Assembly (NCBI GenBank): GCA_964411125.1
Contig: CAYPJU010000136.1
Location: 1 to 10,031, forward strand
Direction: 5' to 3'
From: JBFIHF01 sp964411125
GTDB taxonomy: Bacteria; Myxococcota_A; Bradymonadia; Bradymonadales; Bradymonadaceae
Length of the DNA: 10,031 nt
The position numbers and the translations under genes are program-made. The notes beneath the pieces were generated by a model. The model was given only the letters and a program-made list of their open reading frames with translations. It was not told the origin of the DNA and made no database searches. Positions 1-9,672 of this stretch are shown here, one piece after another (position 1 is the first letter of the stretch; every line of letters starts with the position of its first letter).

Positions 1-654
1 GCCCCAGTAGGCTTCGGCGCTCTCGCCGGCGAAGCGGATCTCGCGGACCTTCGTGTCGTCGACACGAAAGACGACGAAGCTCCGAAGGGGAACCTCGAGC
101 GGACCCGAGGCGGGCAAGTCTTCGATCATCCCGATCGAACCGAGTGACCCTTCCCATGGCTCGCCGCGACCCTTGACCCACCGCTCGTACTCGGCTTTTG
201 GCATGACGAGGAGCTCGGCGGAGTCCGTCGGCGAGTAGATCGTCCCGTACGACGACTCGCCCTTTTCGTAGGCGGTCCACGTGGGGACCCAGTCGGCGCG
301 CTCTAGCGTGACCGGGGTCACGCCGGCCGCGGCAGCGGGCGCGGAAGGCTCTGGGGGCGCGGCCGACTCGGGGGCGCTCGTCACGTCGCTGTTGAGGATC
401 CACGTGCAGTCGCACCCGACGTACCCGTTGTGGCACGGTCGGCACTGTTCGACGTAGGTGGCGCGCTTCCCACAACCTTTGACGCTGCGTGTCCGGTCGT
501 CGATATGGGTGATCTCGAGCTGATCGGACGAACACGACAGGTCGGCCGTGGCGCGGCTGGAGAGCTGCTGGGGCGTGGCGTTGAACGTCGCGCACCCCGC
601 GGTCGCCGACACCCCGGCGAAGATGACGAGGACGAGCATTCGATGAGCTTTCAT
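1..654 (-). CDS. Cys-rich lipoprotein, myxobacterial type, 3'-truncated by window edge
   Basis: The frame stays open for 218 codons from ATG 654 to base 1, so the C-terminus lies outside the window. The start is well supported: AGGAGG sits 4 nt upstream (minus strand AGGAGGTTGT-ATG). Residues 1-20 are a lipoprotein signal peptide (MKAHR, then a hydrophobic stretch) ending in the lipobox TAG-C with lipidated Cys21, so the protein is exported and membrane-anchored. Residues about 35-82 hold a small Cys-rich domain (ATADLSC, VKGCGKRATYVEQC, CRPC, CDC). The 'DLSC...GCGKRATYV..C' pattern is one I associate with lipoproteins of Myxococcota; that is recollection, not a search. A Pro/Ala/Glu linker (about 93-112) leads into an unrecognised domain from about 115 (DWVPTWTAYEKGESSYGTIY). 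No enzymatic motif is visible and the function is unknown. It lies 73 bp downstream of the cupin gene on the same strand. Confidence 0.85.
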   Translation of the reverse strand, partial: MKAHRMLVLVIFAGVSATAGCATFNATPQQLSSRATADLSCSSDQLEITHIDDRTRSVKGCGKRATYVEQCRPCHNGYVGCDCTWILNSDVTSAPESAAPPEPSAPAAAAGVTPVTLERADWVPTWTAYEKGESSYGTIYSPTDSAELLVMPKAEYERWVKGRGEPWEGSLGSIGMIEDLPASGPLEVPLRSFVVFRVDDTKVREIRFAGESAEAYWG

Positions 655-727
655 ACAACCTCCTGGGTAGGCCCCTCCTATCACGCGCTTCGGGTTTGCA
701 AAACGCCACAGGGGGCCCCTCGAATTG

Positions 728-1108
728 TCATTCTTCTAGGGTCTCCAACCACTCGGTCTCGTAGCTGTCCGTGATCGGGACGGTGCAGAGAAACTCACAC
801 GGAGCGTCCGAGACGTTCTCGTACCAGTGGACGGTGCGGGCGGGGATGAAGACGACGTCGCCCGCCCCCACAACCATCGTCTCGTCGTCCAACCCGAGCC
901 GCATCTCGCCTCGGATGACGACCTGCTCGTGTTCGATGTCGGGGTGGAAATGAGCGGGGATGCGGCCTCCGGGCGCGAGCACGAACCGCCGCTTGGCGAA
1001 GTTCGGCGCGCCGTCGTCGGGACCGATCAACACCGCCATCGTGGCGCCACGGGCGCGAGGGACGGGTTTCGCCTCGCGGTCGGAAGGTTTCGTCACGTAG
1101 CCGGCCAT
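728..1108 (-). CDS. Small single-domain cupin protein
   Basis: A 126-residue protein made almost entirely of one cupin_2 beta-barrel. Motif 1 is GGRIPAHFHPDIEHEQVVIRG (residues 47-67), with metal-ligand candidates His53, His55 and Glu59 or Glu61. Motif 2 is GDVVFIPARTVHWYEN (83-98), with His94 as the fourth ligand; the usual PxG glycine is Arg91. Such small cupins bind a divalent metal and serve as dioxygenases, isomerases or ligand sensors; the substrate cannot be read here. There is no signal peptide, so it is probably cytosolic. I chose ATG 1108 because AGGAG lies 5 nt upstream. The frame also extends to a TTG at 1165 (19 more residues), but that codon has no ribosome binding site. It follows the patatin gene by 88 bp on the same strand and may be co-transcribed with it. 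The fold is secure, the role unknown. Confidence 0.85.
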   Translation of the reverse strand: MAGYVTKPSDREAKPVPRARGATMAVLIGPDDGAPNFAKRRFVLAPGGRIPAHFHPDIEHEQVVIRGEMRLGLDDETMVVGAGDVVFIPARTVHWYENVSDAPCEFLCTVPITDSYETEWLETLEE

Positions 1109-1196
1109 CTCGTCTCCTGGGTGCAGGTGGGTCCTGACGCTGAAGGTTTCCAGACGACTCGTCAATCCCGTCGGGAAGGGCGCTAATCGCGGTGCG

Positions 1197-3860
1197 TCAC
1201 TGAGCGAACCTCGCAGCCCAGTAGGCGAGCCCGGCGATGTCGCGAACGCCGACCCAGAACAGGGGATCGTAGTCCGTGCCGTCGGGTCGAAACGTCGCGT
1301 CGAGCCCGCCGCCGATCACGATCTTGTCCACCAGGGCGATGCGGAACTCGGCCGCGCCACCCTGCTTCAGGCGCGAAGGCCATCGGGAGCCATCGGGGTC
1401 TGTGAACGACGGGGATTCGAGGCCGCCGGTGATGACACCCTCGAACGCCACGATGGGGGCGACGGCCACGTCGAACGCACCGCCGACGTGCAGCGCGTTC
1501 TGCCGCCCGAAGATGGGCGCTTTCGCCAGCCGACCGCGGTAACGGCCGGATACCACGACCGAGAAGGAGACGGACTGGTCGAAGAAGGGCGACTGAATCG
1601 GGCGGTATTCGTAGATGCGGGAGAAATCGCCATCGGCGAGGTCGAGCAGCATCGTGTGGGGCACGGCGGCGCGCGCCAGACCCTTGAGCCCGCGCTCCCA
1701 CCACCGGTCGTCGGCATAGAACGGGATGGTCGAAGGGACGAACCGCCAGCGAGGGGTCGTATGCGACCGCCAGGTGAGCAGACCGAACTCGGCGGCTTCG
1801 GAAAGGCGTTCCCCCATCGCGTGCCGTTCGACCGCCTCGATCGAACGGTTTCGAAGCGCGAGGCCGAGCACGAGCTCCTGGAGCGACGCGTCCCACCGTT
1901 CGATGAAGGCGATCTCGGCCTCCATCTGCTCCTCCGGGTAGACGTCGAGGACGGGTTCGTCGGCGGTCTCCCACCGAACGTGGCGAGCGCGCATCAGCTT
2001 TCCGAGGTCGTGGACGTCCGACAGCTCTTCGGTGAGGCGGGCCATGTAACCGGACTCGAGATCCGAGAGTTTCGCGGCGGCCTCGAGCATGTCCGCGCAT
2101 GCCGCCACGCATTCGTTGTCGTGGCAAAATTGGCGCGGGTCGTCGTGCTCGACCCGCTGGGTCAGTACGCGCAGGTTGTCGCTCGCCCTCGCCTGGCGGC
2201 GCATGAAGTCCAACTGGGCGTCGACGAGCGCCGCAACGACCTCCCCCCCGTCGGGCACGTCGATGCTCGAACAGGCCTGAGGCTCGACCCAGTTCCTCTC
2301 CACGCATTCCATCTTCGCCGTGACCCAGCGGGTCTCCGCGTTCGCCTCGTCTTCCGCGGGGGCGATCTGGTCGAGGAGCTCGAAGACGACCCGGGTTCGG
2401 CACTCGTCACCTTGTGCAGCCGTGCAGGATTTGTCCGCCCAATACCTGAGAGCGTCGTAGACCCCCGCGTGGAAATCGGCTTCGCGGAACGGACGGGCGA
2501 TCAAGGCGCTGAAGTTGACGATGTGCTCGCCGTAGATGTTGGCGAAGCGAGAGGTCGTCTCGAGATCCAGAGCCCCCGCGATGTCGGGCTGTCGGGCCAG
2601 GGTCTGAAGCTCGTACTGGCGAGCGACACCGACGAAGTCACCGGCAAACTTCGTGAGCTGACCGAAGCCACGTCGATAGGAGAGCTGGTCGTGATCGAAC
2701 GTTTTGCTCGGGCCGCGCCGCTCGTCGGGGTCGATGTAGATGAACTCCGCGGTCTTCCCCACGTTTCGCGCCGCGTCCATGTGAACGCCGAGCGCAAGCG
2801 GGACGTTGTCGAAGACCCCACCGTCGAGGAACGTGTCCTCGACGGCGTCGTCTCGGGCACAGAGAGGCTGGTCCTTCCGATAGCCCTTCACGTGCCGCAC
2901 GACACCGCGTGGCGGTGCCCCCTTCGAGCCAGGAGTACCCGCGCCCGATCTCTGCCTCGACGGAGGAACCTCGCAATAGTTCACGTCCACCGGACCGAAG
3001 GCAGCGGGGAAGGCGCTCGATGCCTGGATGACTCGGGCGATGTCACGGAACGCGATGCTTCCGTCACGGCCATGCGGCAGATACATCGCCTTGCCGAGCT
3101 CCTCGTAGGTCGGCTCGCCACCCAGCCCCGTGGGCAGCTCGTCACATCCTCCCGTCTGATAGTTTCGGAAGACGAGCCCGTCGGGACCCGCACACGCCAT
3201 GAGCGGGACGACGTAGCGTTGTGTGTCGACCTCGAGGCGCTGCTGTTCCCCGATCGTCAGCGGGGTCGGTTCGCTGCGGGTGGTGGTGACCCCGAGCGGC
3301 AACTGGCAGCTTCGGAACTCGGCAGCCTGATCCCCCGACAGCTCGGATTCGAAGCTCTCGAGAACGCGGCGCATCCCCTTGCGCGACAACAAGCCGTCGT
3401 CGGGCGCCCAGGGATCGAGCCCGTCGCACTCGCCAGGATCGAGGCCGAGGGCGCGATGGTATTCGCGGCACGAGCGCCCGGCGGGGAACAATTGCTGAAG
3501 CCCGACGTCGACCCACGCCCGCCAGAACCAGTTGTTCTTGGCGTTCCCCTTTGCCTGTTCGGCGTCGGACTCGCACCACTCCCGCGCGACGAGAAACGCG
3601 TTGATGTTGCCCGCCGAAGCTCCGGTGACGACATCGAGCCGCACGTCGTTCGGACGGCCACGCCGAGCAACCGATTCCCCTTGTTCCGCGCGCCGGATCA
3701 GCTCGATGAGCGCCCAGTTCACCCCCGCCTCGTATGCCCCAAGGCTGACGCCCCCGGAGATCGACAACCCGTAGCGGGTCGGTTCGTCCGTCGGCTGGGC
3801 CGCGGAAGTCGACGCGAAGGCCGTGACGGCCAACACGATGAATACCCCTCGTATCTTCAT
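1197..3860 (-). CDS. Large secreted patatin-like phospholipase with beta-rich C-terminus
   Basis: An 887-residue protein with an N-terminal patatin domain, expected to hydrolyse acyl esters of lipids through a Ser-Asp dyad. Seen: a glycine-rich oxyanion segment SGGVSLGAY (35-43), nucleophile motif GASAG (80-84, Ser82), the patatin-typical ASSAFPAAFGPV (280-291), and DGG (346-348, Asp346). Residues 1-21 form a Sec signal peptide (MKIRGVFIVLAVTAFASTSA), so it leaves the cytoplasm. Several Cys pairs (C479/C487, C519/C530, C579/C584/C588) suit an oxidising compartment. Residues 400-700 are mainly helical. Residues about 740-887 are Gly-rich with alternating hydrophobic strands (QSVSFSVVVSGRYRG, VIGGGLDATF), possibly an outer-membrane or barrel-like region; this is inference. 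Patatin domains are usually 200-350 residues, so over half of this protein is extra. ATG 3860 is preferred over an in-frame TTG at 3878 because it begins the signal peptide; its ribosome binding site is poor (AAGG only 1 nt away). Confidence 0.88.
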   Translation of the reverse strand: MKIRGVFIVLAVTAFASTSAAQPTDEPTRYGLSISGGVSLGAYEAGVNWALIELIRRAEQGESVARRGRPNDVRLDVVTGASAGNINAFLVAREWCESDAEQAKGNAKNNWFWRAWVDVGLQQLFPAGRSCREYHRALGLDPGECDGLDPWAPDDGLLSRKGMRRVLESFESELSGDQAAEFRSCQLPLGVTTTRSEPTPLTIGEQQRLEVDTQRYVVPLMACAGPDGLVFRNYQTGGCDELPTGLGGEPTYEELGKAMYLPHGRDGSIAFRDIARVIQASSAFPAAFGPVDVNYCEVPPSRQRSGAGTPGSKGAPPRGVVRHVKGYRKDQPLCARDDAVEDTFLDGGVFDNVPLALGVHMDAARNVGKTAEFIYIDPDERRGPSKTFDHDQLSYRRGFGQLTKFAGDFVGVARQYELQTLARQPDIAGALDLETTSRFANIYGEHIVNFSALIARPFREADFHAGVYDALRYWADKSCTAAQGDECRTRVVFELLDQIAPAEDEANAETRWVTAKMECVERNWVEPQACSSIDVPDGGEVVAALVDAQLDFMRRQARASDNLRVLTQRVEHDDPRQFCHDNECVAACADMLEAAAKLSDLESGYMARLTEELSDVHDLGKLMRARHVRWETADEPVLDVYPEEQMEAEIAFIERWDASLQELVLGLALRNRSIEAVERHAMGERLSEAAEFGLLTWRSHTTPRWRFVPSTIPFYADDRWWERGLKGLARAAVPHTMLLDLADGDFSRIYEYRPIQSPFFDQSVSFSVVVSGRYRGRLAKAPIFGRQNALHVGGAFDVAVAPIVAFEGVITGGLESPSFTDPDGSRWPSRLKQGGAAEFRIALVDKIVIGGGLDATFRPDGTDYDPLFWVGVRDIAGLAYWAARFAQ

Positions 3861-3980
3861 GCCTTCGTCGTACCGCAATTATGCAGCACAGGGCAGAAAA
3901 CGAGTCGAGGTTCGAAGGAGCCGATGGCGCTCCTACGACGACGCCCTACTCCCGGCGGCGTCCAGGAACGTCACCCGGCG

Positions 3981-4002
3981 CCGATGCGCGGCCGGGCATC
4001 GG
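3981..4002. repeat. Inverted repeat between hydrolase and patatin genes
   Basis: CCGATGC and GCATCGG (7 bp, perfect) flank an 8-nt GC-rich loop in the 198-bp gap after the hydrolase stop and upstream of the patatin start. It could be a weak terminator for the hydrolase transcript, but no T-run follows on the minus strand. It could equally be an operator for the patatin gene or chance in GC-rich DNA. I see nothing else in 3861-4058. Confidence 0.3.
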
Positions 4003-4058
4003 GGATGGTCGATGCCTCGAGCTCCCGATGAATTCCCCCTCGCAATCCGGGCGGATCT

Positions 4059-4886
4059 TCACGGGATCGTCGAGAAGTGCGAACGGAGGAGGTCGTTGAT
4101 TCGCCCGGCTCGCGTGATCGTCACACCGTGAGCCGCCCCCTCGATCTCGACGTACTTTGCGCCGTCGATCCGGGACGCCATCTCACGCATCACCTCGGGG
4201 CGCGCGATCGGATCGTGCTCGGCCGACACCAGCAGTGTCGGCGCGGACACCTTGTCGAGGCGTCCGGTGGCGCTCCAGCTTCGCATCGCGGCCACCTGAC
4301 GCATCGCGCCGGGGGGCTGCACCGCCAGATCGTGCCCGAAGACCGCTTCGAGCTCGACCGCGAATTGATCGAGGTCGTCTCGCTGCCGCTCGCCCGGCGA
4401 CAACACGAGCTCGAGAAACGCGCGGCGACGAGCCCCGCGGCTCCCCACCATCATCCGAACGCTCCGCCACATCATCTCGCCTGACATCCGCGTCAGGTCA
4501 GCGCCGGAGGCCGACGTGCAGAGGAGCGAGAGGGACCGGACGAGCCGGGGCCGATTCAGCGCGAGCTCCAGTGCGATGCAACCGCCGAGCGAGTGGCCCA
4601 CGACATGGGCGCCCTCCCACCCGAGCTGCTCGATCAGAGCTCCGGCATCGTCGGCCATCTGCTCCACGGTAATCTTCGCGGCCCCGCGCGGCTGACTCCC
4701 GAACACGCCCCGGTTGTCGAACCACACGCACTCGAACCCCTCGGCGAGCCCCTCCACCTGGGGCAGCCACCCGTCGCCGTGAACCCCGGTCCCCTGGATC
4801 AGCAAGACCGGCTCCCCCGCCCCCGCGCGATGGGCGGTGAACACGCACCCCCGATACTCGAACTCGACCCTTGATGATGGACTCAT
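4059..4886 (-). CDS. Alpha/beta hydrolase fold protein
   Basis: A 275-residue protein with the whole alpha/beta-hydrolase catalytic set: oxyanion-side loop QGTGVHGDGW (31-40), DNRG (57-60), nucleophile elbow GHSLGG (97-102, Ser99), acid in SAEHDPIA (Asp225) and base in EGAAHGVT (His253). The length and the 'VWFDNRG' segment fit the large esterase / ester-lactone hydrolase / haloperoxidase-like group of single-domain enzymes. The natural substrate cannot be inferred. There is no signal peptide or membrane segment, so it is probably cytosolic. ATG 4886 has GGGAG 7 nt upstream (minus strand GGGAGTGAGCC-ATG). It is the first gene of the minus-strand series and starts at the intergenic region shared with the divergent Cys-rich lipoprotein gene. 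The patatin gene, also a Ser hydrolase but of an unrelated fold, is 198 bp downstream; whether the two cooperate in lipid breakdown is speculation. Confidence 0.93.
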   Translation of the reverse strand: MSPSSRVEFEYRGCVFTAHRAGAGEPVLLIQGTGVHGDGWLPQVEGLAEGFECVWFDNRGVFGSQPRGAAKITVEQMADDAGALIEQLGWEGAHVVGHSLGGCIALELALNRPRLVRSLSLLCTSASGADLTRMSGEMMWRSVRMMVGSRGARRRAFLELVLSPGERQRDDLDQFAVELEAVFGHDLAVQPPGAMRQVAAMRSWSATGRLDKVSAPTLLVSAEHDPIARPEVMREMASRIDGAKYVEIEGAAHGVTITRAGRINDLLRSHFSTIP

Positions 4887-5235
4887 GGCTCACTCCCTCA
4901 CAGACACCTCGAGACTTTTTCGCCTTTTTTCGCAACGGAAGCGAGCCGCGGCCGAAAACGTATCTGGCCAGCGCATCCTCCTCTGCGATCGACTCGGCCA
5001 GTCGATCGCGGGGGAGGTGAACGTACTCTCCCCGGCTGCTTCCCCCGGAAGCGGCGAGGGACAGCTACGTCCTCGGCGCTGGGGGCGGGCCCGTCGTGGG
5101 GCCCGGAGCGGAGCGGAGGAGCGGGTGGGTGTGACGGGCGGACCGAGACTCTCCGAGGGCCGGGCCGTGTTTCCCTTCGACTTCGTGCCAACCGATCGAG
5201 AAGGTCGTAGAATCGGCGGAAGTGAGGAGGTCGTT
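4887..5235. other. Divergent intergenic region, no gene seen
   Basis: This 349-bp stretch separates the 5' ends of the minus-strand hydrolase and the plus-strand lipoprotein, so it should carry promoters for both. Open frames across it have no protein-like composition. Visible elements are an A-rich double repeat just upstream of the hydrolase (minus strand GCGAAAAAAGGCGAAAAAG, about 4915-4933), a perfect inverted repeat at 4985-5009, and a TAGAAT (-10-like) at 5208-5213, 22 bp before the lipoprotein start and without a convincing -35 partner. The lipoprotein ribosome binding site AGGAGG is at 5225-5230. Confidence 0.6.
4985..5009. promoter_or_regulatory. Perfect 10-bp inverted repeat, candidate operator
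   Basis: GCGATCGACT (4985-4994) and AGTCGATCGC (5000-5009) are exact reverse complements around the 5-nt centre CGGCC. The site lies 99 bp upstream of the hydrolase start and 227 bp upstream of the lipoprotein start. The symmetry and 25-bp length suit binding by a dimeric regulator. No regulator gene is present in the window to pair it with, and as RNA it would also form a hairpin. Confidence 0.4.
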
Positions 5236-6111
5236 ATGAAGTGGTGGGCGGCAGGTATCTTCGTGGTCGCGATGGGATGTTCTGGACCCGCTGCGAAAGA
5301 GAGCGATGGCGGGAAGAACGACGGCGGAGCAAACGACGGCGGAGCAAACGACGGCGGGGCGAACAACGGCGGCTCGAACAACGGCGGCTCGAACAATCTC
5401 GGAGAGCCCGGCGAGCTGCGGTCCGCGGATTTCGACCAGGGCTGCACCTACGACCGCGACTGTTCCCTCGTCTACGAGGGCACCAACGTGTGCGATTGCC
5501 GACAGACGTGTCCCAACTCCGCAATCTCAGCGACGGACTCGAATGCCTGGGACACGGCGTGGGAGAACGCATGCCCCGACGGCGAAGCCGGCCTCTGCAG
5601 CCTCGCTCCATGCCGGGTGCTGACCGCTGCCTGCGGGTCGGATGGCCAGTGCCACGCGGCCGAGTCGGTGTTCGTCGATGCCTCGGAGTGGGACAAGTCG
5701 TGCAGCTCCGACTCGGACTGCGTGATCGTCCACGAAGGCGACGTCTGCGCCAGGTGTATCTGTGGCGGGACACCCGTCAACGTCTCGGAGGAGCCGAAGT
5801 ACCGGGAGGCGCTCGAGAGCATTGACTGCAACCCTGGCCCCTCCGACTGCGACTGTCCCCTAGCGTCGGACGCCTGGTGCGACGCGGGGACCTGTGAGGT
5901 GGGCACGAACCCGGCCTGTACGGGGATCGACGGCGACGGCTTCTTCGCATCCTGTGCGTCCTGCGGCGAAGACTGCGACTCGATCTCCACACCGAATGGA
6001 ACCAGATCCGCCTGCGGATGCTCGAGCTCCGCAGACTGCCCATGCGGGCTGCGGTGCGGAGACTACGAAATCGCCCCGAATGTCACCGTCGGCGGCATCT
6101 GCGTTCGGTGA
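5236..6111 (+). CDS. Cys-rich lipoprotein with pentapeptide-repeat linker and three Cys modules
   Basis: A 291-residue exported lipoprotein of unknown function. AGGAGG (5225-5230), 5 nt before ATG 5236, fixes the start, although the frame is open further upstream. The signal peptide MKWWAAGIFVVAMG ends at lipidated Cys15. Residues 24-53 are six tandem pentapeptides of the form D/N-G-G-x-N, a flexible stalk. The rest has 30 cysteines, 10 in each of three modules: about 65-140, 149-222 and 228-291. Modules 1 and 2 are duplicates: FDQGCTYDRDCSLVYEG matches WDKSCSSDSDCVIVHEG, and each ends in CGSDGQC or CDAGTC. Even cysteine numbers suggest disulfides and an outer-surface or periplasmic location. 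Module 3 (CASCGEDC, CGCSSSADCPCGLRC) differs. Asn/Gly linkers and repeated Cys modules are frequent in lipoproteins of predatory or social delta-type bacteria. It converges with the rRNA operon; the stop is 61 bp before the shared hairpin at 6173-6206. Confidence 0.9.
   Translation: MKWWAAGIFVVAMGCSGPAAKESDGGKNDGGANDGGANDGGANNGGSNNGGSNNLGEPGELRSADFDQGCTYDRDCSLVYEGTNVCDCRQTCPNSAISATDSNAWDTAWENACPDGEAGLCSLAPCRVLTAACGSDGQCHAAESVFVDASEWDKSCSSDSDCVIVHEGDVCARCICGGTPVNVSEEPKYREALESIDCNPGPSDCDCPLASDAWCDAGTCEVGTNPACTGIDGDGFFASCASCGEDCDSISTPNGTRSACGCSSSADCPCGLRCGDYEIAPNVTVGGICVR
5305..5394 (+). repeat. Six tandem 15-bp repeats coding a pentapeptide linker
   Basis: Six in-frame copies of a 15-bp unit (for example GACGGCGGAGCAAAC) encode DGGKN, DGGAN, DGGAN, DGGAN, NGGSN, NGGSN. 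Copies 2 and 3 are identical at the DNA level, as are copies 5 and 6, which points to recent slippage or unequal exchange. Because the unit is a multiple of three, copy-number change would alter stalk length without shifting the frame. Confidence 0.9.
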
Positions 6112-6172
6112 TCGCCCGGCAACGTACCAGGCGGCGGCGAATCGACCCGGCTCTTCGTCGCCAAGAAACGCG

Positions 6173-6206
6173 AAAAGCCCCGTTCGACGAATCGAACGGG
6201 GCTTTT
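6173..6206 (-). terminator. rRNA operon terminator, probably bidirectional
   Basis: AAAAGCCCCGTTCGA (6173-6187) and TCGAACGGGGCTTTT (6192-6206) are exact complements around a 4-nt loop (CGAA on plus, UUCG in the rRNA transcript). It lies 11 bp past the 3' end of 5S, and the minus-strand transcript ends the stem with UUUU. The mirror A/T flanks mean it can also stop plus-strand transcription from the convergent lipoprotein gene. Confidence 0.92.
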
Positions 6207-6217
6207 GCGAATAAAAT

Positions 6218-6333
6218 GTTGGCGGCGACCTACTCTCCCACCCGGCCTCCCGGGCAGTACCATCGGCGCTGGAAAGCTTAGCTTCCGAGTTCGGGATGGG
6301 ATCGGGCGTACCCTTTCCGCTATAACCACCAAC
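6218..6333 (-). rRNA. rrf: 5S ribosomal RNA
   Basis: About 116 nt. Read on the minus strand it starts near GTTGGTGGTTATAGCGGA and ends near GGTCGCCGCCAAC, and the two ends pair as helix I. The 5S signatures CCCGATCCCATCCCGAACTC and GGTGGGAGAGTAGGTCGCCGCC are present. It is the last gene of the operon, 149 bp after 23S and followed by the terminator hairpin. Exact ends are uncertain by 1-3 nt. Confidence 0.95.
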
Positions 6334-6359
6334 AAACCGTTGGGTCCGCGAACGGACCC

Positions 6360-6375
6360 GGATGACGAAGATCTA
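6360..6375 (-). repeat. 23S stalk, outer 16-bp arm, 3' side
   Basis: The 16 bases GGATGACGAAGATCTA (plus strand) are the exact reverse complement of 9819-9834 in the 16S-23S spacer, more than 3.4 kb away across 23S. It is the outermost recognised helix of the 23S precursor stalk. Confidence 0.85.
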
Positions 6376-6382
6376 GATGTGA

Positions 6383-6404
6383 TGATCTGAAAGTAACCGA
6401 CGAG
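6383..6404 (-). repeat. 23S stalk, 22-bp arm, 3' side
   Basis: An exact 22-base reverse complement of 9673-9694 on the other side of 23S (core AAAGTAACCGACGAG). It is the longest perfect long-range match in the window and a strong candidate for the double-stranded processing site that releases pre-23S RNA. Confidence 0.92.
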
Positions 6405-6423
6405 TTACTTAAGTAAAATCTTT

Positions 6424-6482
6424 GGTTTTGCTTTCCTCCTCGAGGGGACTCGTTGGGGGAGTCGCTACGAAGAGGAAAACAA

Positions 6483-6485
<3 letters not shown>
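6424..6485 (-). repeat. Local inverted repeat just past the 23S 3' end
   Basis: TTTTGCTTTCCTC (6426-6438) pairs with GAGGAAAACAAAA (6472-6484) at 12 of 13 positions, closing a 33-nt loop that carries a further GACTC/GAGTC stem. The 6470-6480 half can instead pair with 9526-9536 across 23S. Confidence 0.75.
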
Positions 6486-9521
<3,036 letters not shown>

Positions 9522-9524
9522 TCC

Positions 9525-9604
9525 GGTTTGCCTCTTTAGCGCGCTTCCTTCGCCGTCGCCTCCGAGGAGGGTCGAGCTCGGGCCGCACACTAAAGAAGCA
9601 AACC
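9525..9604 (-). repeat. Local inverted repeat just before the 23S 5' end
   Basis: GGTTTGCCTCTTTAG (9525-9539) and CTAAAGAAGCAAACC (9590-9604) pair over 15 positions, the single mismatch being a G-U pair in the transcript. The loop is 50 nt. The 9526-9536 half can alternatively pair with 6470-6480 beyond the 3' end of 23S. Confidence 0.85.
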
Positions 9605-9672
9605 TGGTGGTTTCACCACTCTTTGACCCGAAGGTCCCGTCGTGGTTCGACCGAAGATTTTTTCCTAATGTG

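Larger units (their letters stand above)
6334..6482 (-). other. 23S-5S spacer with processing-stalk arms
   Basis: 149 bp without genes. From the 23S side it holds the inner 3' arm (6470-6482), a GACTC/GAGTC hairpin (6447-6463), a partner arm (6424-6438), an 8-bp arm (6415-6422), a 12-bp palindrome TTACTTAAGTAA (6405-6416), the 22-bp arm (6383-6404), the 16-bp arm (6360-6375), and a 7-bp hairpin GGGTCCG-CGAA-CGGACCC (6342-6359) next to 5S. Almost every base lies in a complementary segment, as expected of RNase III-type rRNA processing sites. Confidence 0.8.

Noticed and set aside
1109..1165. Longer cupin start at TTG 1165
   Set aside because: There is no Shine-Dalgarno sequence before the TTG, whereas ATG 1108 has AGGAG at the right distance and the cupin fold does not need the extra 19 residues.
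1183..2403. A 406-codon Arg/Pro-rich open frame on the minus strand inside the patatin gene
   Set aside because: The composition (runs of R, P, G) is typical of an off-frame reading of GC-rich coding DNA and it lacks any recognisable motif.
1488..4031. An 847-codon open frame on the plus strand, antisense to the patatin gene
   Set aside because: It is codon-aligned with the patatin frame, so its stops would need TTA, CTA or TCA in the patatin gene, codons that are rare at high GC. The product is Arg/Val/Asp-rich without motifs, while the minus frame has a signal peptide and complete patatin motifs.
1..4886. A functional gene cluster linking hydrolase, patatin, cupin and lipoprotein
   Set aside because: The genes share strand but have gaps of 73-198 bp and no common pathway logic visible in the sequence; co-function is not supported.
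4837..5235. N-terminal extension of the plus-strand lipoprotein frame by 133 codons
   Set aside because: It overlaps the start of the hydrolase gene, has no protein-like composition, and would bury the lipoprotein signal peptide that follows a strong AGGAGG at 5225-5230.
5305..5394. Regularly spaced short repeats resembling a tiny CRISPR array
   Set aside because: The units are contiguous, without spacers, are in frame with the lipoprotein, and encode a simple linker.
4890..5447. A 185-codon minus-strand frame with Pro/Phe repeats
   Set aside because: The repeats are simply the reverse reading of the pentapeptide-coding DNA of the lipoprotein; no ribosome binding site or motif supports it.
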